Shown: positions 1-7,135 of the stretch, piece by piece
Layout: every line of letters begins with the position of its first letter
Numbering within the stretch: position 1 is the stretch's first letter
DNA from: Arsenophonus sp. aPb
GTDB taxonomy: Bacteria > Pseudomonadota > Gammaproteobacteria > Enterobacterales > Enterobacteriaceae
Assembly (NCBI RefSeq): GCF_029873475.1
Contig: NZ_CP123499.1
Coordinates: 2,914,001 to 2,978,000, forward strand
Length of the DNA: 64,000 nucleotides
Reading direction: 5' to 3'
Notes under the pieces: generated by a model
Seen by the model: the letters and a program-made list of their open reading frames with translations, nothing else
Told to the model about the DNA's origin: nothing
The model's database searches: none
Translations under genes and position numbers: made by a program

Positions 1-605
1 TCTTGATCTTTAACATTGTTGTCATTATTAATATGATAATAATTTCCAATATAGTTAAGAAAAAAAATAGAATTACCCGCATCTAATAAATTAGGATTAA
101 TATAACCTCTTGGAATATTCTGTAATCCATCATCAGGGACGGTTAAGTCAAGTCGTAAATCTGACAAAGTTAATTTTACTCTACTACCAGCAATATATTC
201 AGGCAAAAAAATACAACTTTGATCAGATATTTTATTAGTTGATTTTACTATTATACCTGCTTGCTTGATCGTCGTTAAATTAAAACATGGGCCAACTGTG
301 TGACTTTTATTTTTAACAAAAGTTATTTCTTTAGATTGAAAAAAATGATTATTAATATAAATATCTACTTTATATTTACCAGGAATAATTGAATTAGCCT
401 GATTAAATTGAGCTAACATTGTCGGGCTTACTACCCCACCACGAAATAAAGTTGGATCAAAAGTATAAGTCTCATTTGTTGAATAGACTAAAGTAGGAAC
501 AAAAGTTAATAATAATACATATTTTGTCGGTCGGAAATGACAAAATACCATTCGCCCTATTAACATAGACTTATAAATCTTTAGTAATCCAATAGGGCAA
601 TTCAT
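1..605 (-). CDS. Fimbrial outer-membrane usher (FimD/PapC family), N-terminal part, cut by window edge
   Basis: I translated the reverse strand from the ATG at 605. About 201 codons are present and the rest lies outside the window. After a basic, hydrophobic leader the protein reads FDPTLFRGG, then an LAQFNQAN segment and PGKYKVDIYIN. This is the usual start of an usher N-terminal domain, which binds chaperone-subunit complexes. Further on come NIPRGYI and LLDAGNSIFFLNY, where ushers enter the beta-barrel. Two Cys lie in the N-terminal domain. The gene follows the chaperone in the same direction with a 58-nt gap, as in pilin-chaperone-usher operons. Ushers form the outer-membrane pore that assembles and secretes the pilus. 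The leader before the hydrophobic stretch is rather long, so a start further inside (the ATG at codon 14) is possible. Confidence 0.9.
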   Translation of the reverse strand, partial: MNCPIGLLKIYKSMLIGRMVFCHFRPTKYVLLLTFVPTLVYSTNETYTFDPTLFRGGVVSPTMLAQFNQANSIIPGKYKVDIYINNHFFQSKEITFVKNKSHTVGPCFNLTTIKQAGIIVKSTNKISDQSCIFLPEYIAGSRVKLTLSDLRLDLTVPDDGLQNIPRGYINPNLLDAGNSIFFLNYIGNYYHINNDNNVKDQ

Positions 606-663
606 ACTTAATTTCCTACTAACAAATAAAAATAGCAAAATAAAATATATTTATCTTTGATTA

Positions 664-1395
664 TTATTGAGCTGATAAAGGTAATTCAGTAACAACATCC
701 ACACCATAATCGTTTAATAGAGTAAGGCGTATAATATTTTTTGCGTTACGGTTTATGGCTCTTGGTAATTTCCATTGTGTGGTTGTTTTAGGTGATAACA
801 TAATAGAATCAGCTAATTTAAATGACTGGCCATTAGCAATTAATATCGCAGAATGAACAACGGCATAATACCCAGTAGGGTTTTCAACAACTATTTGCTC
901 ATTACTCTGTTTAAATATCAGTTTATCCGCCAGTTGATTTATATCATCTGACAAGTTTTTAGGCCGATAAAAAATTTTTACTCGTGTATTAAATAATAAT
1001 ACTAATTTATTAGCCTGATGCTGTTGCTCATTAAAAGCTGGAACCTGACTAAAATTAAAATAGAAAAGGGACTCTCTATCTTTAGGAAGTTTATTATCTA
1101 CAGACATTAGTCGTATTATTTGTCCTGATTTAGCTTCTATCCGAAAAATTTGCGGATTAACAATAAAAGGCGTCTCTGTCATTTCATTGCTTGAATTCTT
1201 ATTACTATTCTCCAACCAAACTTGAATAACATTCGGATGATTATCATTATTAGATAATTGTATGGTTTTATCTTTCATTCCTTCATAATAAATAATACGC
1301 GTTCCTGTCATTACCACACTAGCATGGCCATAAGGCATTAAACTAGTAAAAAACAATATGATAATAGCAATAAATGAAGTTAATATATTACTCAT
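664..1395 (-). CDS. Periplasmic fimbrial chaperone (PapD/FimC family)
   Basis: The product is about 243 aa. I chose the ATG at 1395 over the TTG four codons upstream because a GGA lies about 9 nt before it and a signal peptide (hydrophobic stretch ending near GHA) follows directly. The mature protein shows the two-domain immunoglobulin-like pattern of pilus chaperones: VVMTGTRIIY at the start, NVIQVWLEN, TPFIVNPQIFRIEAKSGQ, then the LFYFNFSQVPAF segment and the RVKIFYRPKNL strand. The second domain ends with LNDYGVDVV. Such chaperones cap pilus subunits by donor-strand complementation and deliver them to the usher. It sits between the pilin and usher genes, so the three are probably co-transcribed. 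The subunit it serves cannot be told from sequence alone. Confidence 0.93.
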   Translation of the reverse strand: MSNILTSFIAIIILFFTSLMPYGHASVVMTGTRIIYYEGMKDKTIQLSNNDNHPNVIQVWLENSNKNSSNEMTETPFIVNPQIFRIEAKSGQIIRLMSVDNKLPKDRESLFYFNFSQVPAFNEQQHQANKLVLLFNTRVKIFYRPKNLSDDINQLADKLIFKQSNEQIVVENPTGYYAVVHSAILIANGQSFKLADSIMLSPKTTTQWKLPRAINRNAKNIIRLTLLNDYGVDVVTELPLSAQ

Positions 1396-1546
1396 TTTAA
1401 AATCCAAATAATCATTACTTTATAGTCAATAAATATCAGTAACAAAATTATATTTAATAAATAGTTAGTAATTAATAATTTCTCTAAAATCAATGATTGC
1501 TGAAAACATTGCTATTTTCAGCTTAAAATAAAATGATCAGCAGAAA

Positions 1547-2086
1547 TTATAAATAACCTACTGTATATTCAACCATGGCTTTTACCTGGCCGGCCTTTGC
1601 GTTACCATTTTCAGAAATATATTGCACTCCAAATGTATGAGAAGCTGTAGTTTCATCTTTTTTAAGCACTAAACCTGGAACACTAGTCACACCATTTAAT
1701 ACCACCGGCGTTGTTCCACTTTCATTGGTAGTAATCTGAATTGCAACATTTTCTGCCCCATTATCAGCAGAAGTTACCAAATTCGCTAAATTACCCGCAG
1801 TGGTTACATTGTGCCCTAAAAATTTTGTTTTAATATCAATATTACCACTAGTTGGTGCAGTACAATTTTTTATTGTCACTGTAAATGGTGTTAAGCCAGC
1901 AGTGCTACCTGAGCTAGATAGCTGAGTAACAGAAACGTTAGGTAAAAGAACTATTGAATTAGTCTCTTTATTAACTTCGGTTTCACATGTTTGTGCACTT
2001 ACCTCTCCCTGGAAAGTGATTGTCGGAGCAGCATTAGCAGCAACAGGAATAACACTAATAACTAACAGTACTAATGGGAATTTCAT
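1547..2086 (-). CDS. Type 1-family major fimbrial subunit (FimA-like pilin)
   Basis: The product is 179 aa. The start is the ATG at 2086, preceded by a perfect GGAGG with a 6-nt spacer; the ATG at 2098 actually overlaps that GGAGG. A signal peptide ends at ANAA. The mature protein begins PTITFQGEVSAQTCE, and the first Cys pairs with the Cys of TIKNCTAP, the conserved pilin disulfide. The C-terminus (VKAMVEYTVGYL) is the alternating hydrophobic beta-zipper strand used for chaperone binding. The length is typical for this family. It is the first gene of the pilin-chaperone-usher set. Over 1 kb of A+T-rich DNA upstream probably holds its promoter; I saw no inverted repeats flanking it that would suggest an invertible phase switch. 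Confidence 0.92.
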   Translation of the reverse strand: MKFPLVLLVISVIPVAANAAPTITFQGEVSAQTCETEVNKETNSIVLLPNVSVTQLSSSGSTAGLTPFTVTIKNCTAPTSGNIDIKTKFLGHNVTTAGNLANLVTSADNGAENVAIQITTNESGTTPVVLNGVTSVPGLVLKKDETTASHTFGVQYISENGNAKAGQVKAMVEYTVGYL

Positions 2087-3118
2087 AAATACCTCCATAT
2101 TATTAATACAACATCGATCTATTATTATTTATAAAAAAAAAGATAGCATTATGAAATAATTTCTTAACGGTAATATTTATTTTTATTAAATAAGAATAAA
2201 TTGATAGGTGAAACGAAGTAACTATAAATAAACAATTTATTTTGTATTTGCTATTATAAGGGTTTAGATAAATATCGCTTTAAATAAATTCATCGATAAA
2301 AAATACTTACAGTTAATGAATGTTAAATCACTATCTGTAAATTTTTTTAATTATGCAATTTTCAGTCATCAATATCAATCATAATGAATAAAAAAGAAAT
2401 AAATGTTTATATTATTCATTAATATTAATATTAAATCCCACAAAACTATTTAACATCAACAATAAAACCCAACAAAATTAGTGGATTTAGTTTATTACAC
2501 CTACATTTTGCTAAATTTCACTTATAAATAACAAAATACTCATTAAAATTAGCAAAATATTTTTCTTCTATACACGGTAATTGGTCATAACAATTTAATA
2601 TATAAGAAAAATTTTTCTTTTTCACTAATGCATAAAATCTTTTCGCCAGTAGAAAAATACCATTAACATCATATTTTAAATAAGAAAAATAAATAATTTA
2701 TTCAATAAGTTAACTATAAAAACAGTATAACTTTTTGATATTATTAATAGAAAAATAAAAAAAAGATAACTATCAGAATTATCTGTAATTTTCTATTAAT
2801 CAATATTGATTATTTTTTTATTAATTCAACATAAAAAAATATATTCTAATCAAAAAATACATTTTGTTACTTTTTATAAACAGCACAAATTGCTAATTAA
2901 TATTTTCTTATTTAAAGTGAACTGAATTACAATTATCACTATAAGTAATAGTTCAATGAAGTAACTTTATTTTTAATATTTCAAATGCCTAACCTAAATA
3001 AAATTGCTCACATACTTTAACACAAGCATTATGTAAAATAGTTAATACAATAAAATTTCAGATAACTTTAAAATTATTATATCTATTTATTAGTTTACAA
3101 TAGGTATTTGGTATAATG
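2087..3118. other. A+T-rich gene-free region upstream of the pilin gene
   Basis: This stretch of about 1 kb has no credible open reading frame on either strand. It presumably holds the promoter of the pilin operon (read leftwards) and the 3' end of the first adhesin-like transcript. It is made almost entirely of A and T runs, so promoter-like hexamers occur everywhere and none can be singled out. Confidence 0.6.
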
Positions 3119-3149
3119 TAGGTAGAATTATCACAATAAATTCTACCTA
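3119..3149 (-). terminator. Hairpin downstream of the first adhesin-like gene
   Basis: Perfect 11-bp arms TAGGTAGAATT and AATTCTACCTA are separated by 9 nt. It lies about 70 nt beyond the stop codon at 3221 and could end or protect that transcript. It lacks a clear T-run immediately after the stem in the reading direction, so it may be an RNA-stabilising structure rather than an intrinsic terminator. A similar stem with GGTAGAGT/ACTCTACC arms lies at 7040-7068, after the gene at 7136-8245. Confidence 0.5.
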
Positions 3150-3220
3150 TAAGGAAAAACTACCAGCTGAAATATAAAAATTCCTAAACAAATAAACGAA
3201 TAATTTCAACTATTAGCTTT

Positions 3221-4117
3221 TTAATAGTGAACATTTCTATCCAAGTTATTATTTATATTATGATTTACATTACCATTAGGCCAAACGGAGTTATTATTAT
3301 TATTCTGGTTACCACCCTGTTCACCATTGTTATTACCCTGGCTACCTCTATCCCTATTATCCTGCCCATTCCAGTTATTATTACCACCTTGACCACCACC
3401 ATTGTTTCTACCTTGGCCGCTACTATTGTTATTACCTTGTCCACCACCATTGTTACTACCTTGGCCGCCGCTATTGTTATTACCTTGTCCACCACCATTG
3501 TTACTACCTTGGCCGCCGCTATTGTTATTACCCTCCTCACTATTGTTATTACCAATTGTCGTAACCTTAAAAGAATTTAAGAAAACCAAATTTTCTTTTG
3601 CCCAACTTTTTGTATCATCGTAGAAAAGATGGCTTGCTCCAACCCTTCTCATAGCAACTTCGCCACTGCCTGTCGGGCCTATTTTATAAATTCTTATAGC
3701 AAATTTGTGTGTTATTGGATTCCAACTTCCACTAGTCCAGCAAGTAGAAGTAGCATCTAAATTATTAATCCAGCCTTTTGACGGAAAAAGCATTTTCCCA
3801 CACATTGAATTAATACCTAATGCATAACCAATCCCGGCAATATTTGTCTTATATACTCTCACACCATCAATATCTGTAGCGAATTCACCATATGCTCTTC
3901 CACCAGTAGTCATATTTTTTACGTTAGAACACTGATAAGTTTTAATTGAATCGGTTGTGAACGTATCTAATAATGTACCTACAGGCATATCATCGGTCAC
4001 AATAATATCTCTGCCATTAACCTTTATCTGTCCGCCAATCTCAATACATTGAGCAAAAACCGATGTGGTATAACCAAAACTATAAGTAAGTAGCATAATT
4101 AAAGGCAAATTTTTCAT
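3221..4117 (-). CDS. Exported adhesin-like protein with Gly/Asn/Gln-rich repeat tail (paralogue 1 of 4)
   Basis: The product is 298 aa. The start is the ATG at 4117, with AAGGA 8 nt upstream; in-frame ATGs further up have no such site. A signal peptide ends at VFAQC. The domain at roughly residues 22-190 has four Cys shared by all four paralogues, the segment GRAYGEFATDIDGVRVYKTN followed by IAGIGYALG, and RIYKIGPTGSG. The KTNIAGIG and KIGPTGSG motifs resemble signatures in receptor-binding domains of type 1-family fimbrial adhesins. From about residue 195 on, the protein is low-complexity Gly, Asn, Ser and Gln repeats ending in a VWPNGN segment. No pilin domain, LPXTG or transmembrane anchor follows. 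A surface or matrix adhesin is inferred; the biochemical function is unknown. Confidence 0.75.
   Translation of the reverse strand: MKNLPLIMLLTYSFGYTTSVFAQCIEIGGQIKVNGRDIIVTDDMPVGTLLDTFTTDSIKTYQCSNVKNMTTGGRAYGEFATDIDGVRVYKTNIAGIGYALGINSMCGKMLFPSKGWINNLDATSTCWTSGSWNPITHKFAIRIYKIGPTGSGEVAMRRVGASHLFYDDTKSWAKENLVFLNSFKVTTIGNNNSEEGNNNSGGQGSNNGGGQGNNNSGGQGSNNGGGQGNNNSSGQGRNNGGGQGGNNNWNGQDNRDRGSQGNNNGEQGGNQNNNNNSVWPNGNVNHNINNNLDRNVHY
3389..3532. repeat. Three 48-bp in-frame tandem repeats inside the first adhesin-like gene
   Basis: Copies begin at 3389, 3437 and 3485. The last two are nearly identical and the first has diverged. Each encodes a 16-residue Gly/Asn/Gln unit. The period is a multiple of three, so copy-number change would lengthen or shorten the tail without a frameshift. 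Confidence 0.85.
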
Positions 4118-4511
4118 AAACATGTTCCTTATTAAAATAGATTTCAAATGATGATTATTTAAAGTTATAACTAGATTTACTAATAAACAAATAGAAATAG
4201 AAATTATATAAATTAATTTATTAATAGAAGCTTCATTAAATTAAATAATATTAAATTTTATAACTTGCAATGAAGTGTAAATAGCTAGCAACGACAACAA
4301 GATATTATTTAATGAAAAATAGCTTATTTGCTTTATTTTGCTGATTTAATATATTAATTATTATCAACATAATAATAAATCACACATAGTTTACTTAATA
4401 TTTCCATATAAAAAGATTTTATTTTATAATTTAGGTAAGCATTAAAAACATAAAACACTATAACTAGAATAACTTACTGATACATGTATTTTAATAACCT
4501 TTTATACTAGA
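4118..4511. other. Intergenic gap between paralogues 1 and 2
   Basis: A+T-rich spacer of about 390 bp without a credible gene. It is long enough for a separate promoter for paralogue 1, so the four genes need not form one transcript. No strong hairpin was seen. Confidence 0.5.
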
Positions 4512-5240
4512 TTAAAAATTATTGTTATTGATGTTGGTGTTATGATCCATGCCATTATTTCCATTATTAGGCCAAACATGATTATGGTGATTATCTTGAT
4601 TACTATTATTTTTATTACTCTGGTTACTATTATTGCTATTACCTTGGTTACTATTTTTGCCTATTGTAGTAATATTAAAATCATTTAAAAAAACTGGATT
4701 TTCTTCTGCCCAATTATTATGGTTATTATATGACAAAATAGTGGCACCAATTTGTTTCTTGGCCACAGTTCCATTTGCTGTTGGCCCTATTTTATAGATC
4801 CTGACATCAAAATTATGGGTTATCTGATTCCAAGTATGACTAAACCAACAAGCAGCAATATTATCTATATTATCTTGCCAACCTTTAGCTGGAAATTGCA
4901 TATCACCACGACACATTGTTTGAACTCCAAGCGAATAACCAATCCCAGCAATATTGGTTTTATACACTCTAATACCATCTATAGTCGTTGCAAATTCACC
5001 ATACAACTTTCCTCCGGTAGTCATATTTTTGGTATTATTGTTATCACAATGGTAAGTTTGTAGTGAACCGATGGTAAAAGTGTCTAATAAAGTACCGATA
5101 GGAGTATCATCATGTACAACTATATCTCTGCCATTTATTGTTAATGGCCCACCAACAGCAATACATCCAGCAAAAGATAAAGCACAATAATCAAAACTGA
5201 ATACAGCTAAAAGAAACAATAACACTTTTCTAATAAGCAC
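4512..5240 (-). CDS. Exported adhesin-like protein with Asn-rich tail (paralogue 2 of 4)
   Basis: The product is about 240 aa, the shortest of the four. The frame opens at a GTG at 5240, but the purine-rich site AAAAGAGG touches that codon, which is too close to serve it. At 5234, where the other three paralogues have ATG after the same site, this gene has ATT, so an ATT start is possible. The signal peptide ends at LSFAG, followed by CIAVGGPLTINGRDIVV. The shared domain contains YGEFATTIDGIRVYKTN, IAGIGYSLG, FPAKGW, WNQITHNF and RIYKIGPT, with all four conserved Cys. The tail is short and rich in Asn, Ser, Gln and Lys, then has HHNHVWPNN. It belongs to the same family as the genes on either side; an adhesion role is inferred only. 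Confidence 0.72.
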   Translation of the reverse strand: MLIRKVLLFLLAVFSFDYCALSFAGCIAVGGPLTINGRDIVVHDDTPIGTLLDTFTIGSLQTYHCDNNNTKNMTTGGKLYGEFATTIDGIRVYKTNIAGIGYSLGVQTMCRGDMQFPAKGWQDNIDNIAACWFSHTWNQITHNFDVRIYKIGPTANGTVAKKQIGATILSYNNHNNWAEENPVFLNDFNITTIGKNSNQGNSNNSNQSNKNNSNQDNHHNHVWPNNGNNGMDHNTNINNNNF

Positions 5241-5576
5241 CTCTTTTATTAAGTATATTTTGTGTAATTAAATTTTAACATTTATAAATGAATTTAATAA
5301 AAATATAGTTTTCATATAAAAAAGTTTAGCATTTAAAATTTTATTAAAAAATAACATTAATTGTATTAGTTACTTTATGAATAGATATCATAAATAATAT
5401 AAAAATCAATTAATTAAAAAAATTTTTAAATAAATTTATATTTTTATATTATCTATGTATCTATTACATATAGAAATAAAATACTTAGATTATTTAAAAT
5501 ATTAATAAAAATATTTCACCTGACTATTTAGATAAAAATCATAAACTCTTATACTAAAAATATATTACTATCTGAA
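5241..5576. other. Intergenic gap between paralogues 2 and 3
   Basis: A spacer of about 335 bp composed almost only of A and T, with no gene or strong hairpin seen. It probably holds a promoter for paralogue 2. Confidence 0.5.
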
Positions 5577-6824
5577 CTATAAATCATTATTGATTTTATC
5601 ATTAGCTTGGTTATTGGTATTATTATTAGTATTGTTATTGGTGTTATCATTGGTATTGGTATTATCATTAGTGTTGTTATTGGTATTATCATTAGTGTTG
5701 TTATTGGTATTATCATTAGTGTTGTTATTGGTATTATCATTAGTATTGTTATTGATATTATCATTAGTGTTGTTATTGGTATTATCATTAGTGTTGTTAT
5801 TGATATTATCATTAGTGTTGTTATTGGTATTATCATTAGTGTTGTTATTGGTATTATCATTAGTGTTGTTATTGGTATTATTATTAGTGTTGATATTGGT
5901 ATTATTATTGGTGTTGTTATTGGTATTATCATTAGTGTTGTTATTGGTATTATTATTGGTATTATTATTGGTGTTGTTATTAGTGTTGTTATTAGCATTA
6001 TTATTGGTGTTGTTATTAGCATTATTATTGATGTTATTATTAGCATTGTTATTCGTATCTTTATTAATATCTATACTGTTATTATTAGGCCAAATATGTT
6101 GGTGATAATGTCGATGATAGTGTTTATGATGATATTGAATATTGCCATTTAGTTTATTGTCATTTGATTTATTATCATTTGTCTTATTGTCATTTGGCTT
6201 ATTGCTATTATTTATCGTTGTTACTCTAAAACTATTTAAAAATACTGGATTTTCCTCAGCCCAGATGCTGGTCTCTTTGTATGCCAAAATAGTTGCGCCA
6301 ATTTGTTTTTTTTCAACAATTCCACTTGCGGTAGCTGCTATTTTATAGATCCTGACCTCAAAATTATGGGTTATCTGATTCCAAACCTTATTCGACCAAC
6401 AAACGTCGATATTATTTACATTATCTCTCCATCCTTTAGTTGGGAAAACCATATCTGGGCACATTGTTTGAACACCCAGCGTATAACCAATTCCTGGGAT
6501 ATTTGTCTTATATACTCTGATACCCTTTATCAGGGTTGCAAATTCACCATAGAGTTTGCCACCACTAATCATATTTTTAGTATTATTATCACAACGATAA
6601 GTCTTAAATGAACCTGATATGAAGGTGGCTAACAAAGTACCATTAGGTGTATCATTTTGAACAATAATATCTCTTCCATTTATTGTCAGCGGTCCACTAA
6701 TAGCATCGCAGGCACCAAAACCAACGAAGCGATTGAAACTAAAAAAACCATTAAAATTAGCTAAACAAAAAGCTGAATAACCAAGACAAGTAATAATAAA
6801 AATAACTATCAATATAATCCTCAT
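5577..6824 (-). CDS. Exported adhesin-like protein with long Asn/Thr/Asp repeat tail and His cluster (paralogue 3 of 4)
   Basis: The product is 415 aa from the ATG at 6824, which has AAGGG 7 nt upstream. The hydrophobic leader is followed by an extra Phe/Gly-rich stretch (FNGFFSFNRFVGFG) not found in the paralogues. The shared domain (about residues 39-205) contains GPLTINGRDIIV, YGEFATLIKGIRVYKTN, IPGIGYTLG, WNQITHNFEVRIYKI and NPVFLNSFRVTTI, with the four conserved Cys. Next come KSND/NDNK repeats, a His cluster (about residues 232-243, eight His in 12 residues), an IWPNNN motif and then about 150 residues of almost pure Asn, Thr and Asp in octads of the type NNTNDNTN. No pilin domain or membrane anchor is seen. 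It may be a secreted, matrix-like or metal-binding adhesin; the function is not proven. Confidence 0.75.
   Translation of the reverse strand: MRIILIVIFIITCLGYSAFCLANFNGFFSFNRFVGFGACDAISGPLTINGRDIIVQNDTPNGTLLATFISGSFKTYRCDNNTKNMISGGKLYGEFATLIKGIRVYKTNIPGIGYTLGVQTMCPDMVFPTKGWRDNVNNIDVCWSNKVWNQITHNFEVRIYKIAATASGIVEKKQIGATILAYKETSIWAEENPVFLNSFRVTTINNSNKPNDNKTNDNKSNDNKLNGNIQYHHKHYHRHYHQHIWPNNNSIDINKDTNNNANNNINNNANNNTNNNANNNTNNNTNNNTNNNTNNNTNDNTNNNTNNNTNINTNNNTNNNTNDNTNNNTNDNTNNNTNDNINNNTNDNTNNNTNDNINNNTNDNTNNNTNDNTNNNTNDNTNNNTNDNTNTNDNTNNNTNNNTNNQANDKINNDL
5640..6060. repeat. 24-bp tandem repeat array encoding Asn/Thr/Asp octads
   Basis: On the + strand the unit is ATTGGTATTATCATTAGTGT plus TGTT (24 bp). 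The copies are most regular from about 5650 to 5880 and again near 5925-5950, with decayed copies up to about 6060. The array lies inside the paralogue 3 gene and keeps its frame. There are no unique spacers between the units, so it is not a CRISPR array. Confidence 0.9.
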
Positions 6825-7135
6825 AAATTTTCCCTTCATTAAAATAGAGTTATAATTATTAATATTTAAAATAACACATTATAATATAACTCAATTTTTA
6901 ATTAATAATTTTATTAAAGTAGGGTTTATCAAAATAGAAAAATTTAAAACAATTTAAAAATAATAATAGGAATATTAAAAACATCATTTAATTATATATT
7001 CAACTAAGCTAATGTTATTTTAAACCATATATTCAATAGAGGTAGAGTTAAATCAATTGACTCTACCTGTAGATTTTATAAATTATTATTGTAAGCTTTC
7101 ATAGATATCTATTTACCAAAATAGTGATATTATTT
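6825..7135. other. Intergenic gap between paralogues 3 and 4, with a hairpin
   Basis: A+T-rich gap of about 310 bp without a credible gene. Its only notable element is a perfect inverted repeat at 7040-7068 (arms AGGTAGAGT and ACTCTACCT, 11-nt loop). This lies about 70 nt beyond the stop codon of paralogue 4, the same distance as the comparable hairpin after paralogue 1. Confidence 0.6.

Noticed and set aside
2087..3220. Invertible phase-variation promoter for the pilin operon
   Set aside because: I saw no pair of matching inverted repeats bracketing the promoter region and no recombinase gene nearby in the window.
3227..3623. Long hydrophobic frames on the + strand opposite the first adhesin-like gene
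   Set aside because: They are made of Ile/Thr/Val or Leu/Pro repeats produced by reading the Asn/Gly repeat DNA in other frames, and lack ribosome sites. The minus-strand gene with signal peptide and paralogues explains the region.
5640..6060. CRISPR array
   Set aside because: The repeats are directly adjacent, with no unique spacers, and no cas genes are present.
5549..6152. Poly-Ile/Thr and poly-Leu/Val frames over the 24-bp repeats, on both strands
   Set aside because: A 24-bp array without stop codons opens several frames at once. Only the Asn/Thr/Asp frame continues into a conserved domain with a signal peptide.
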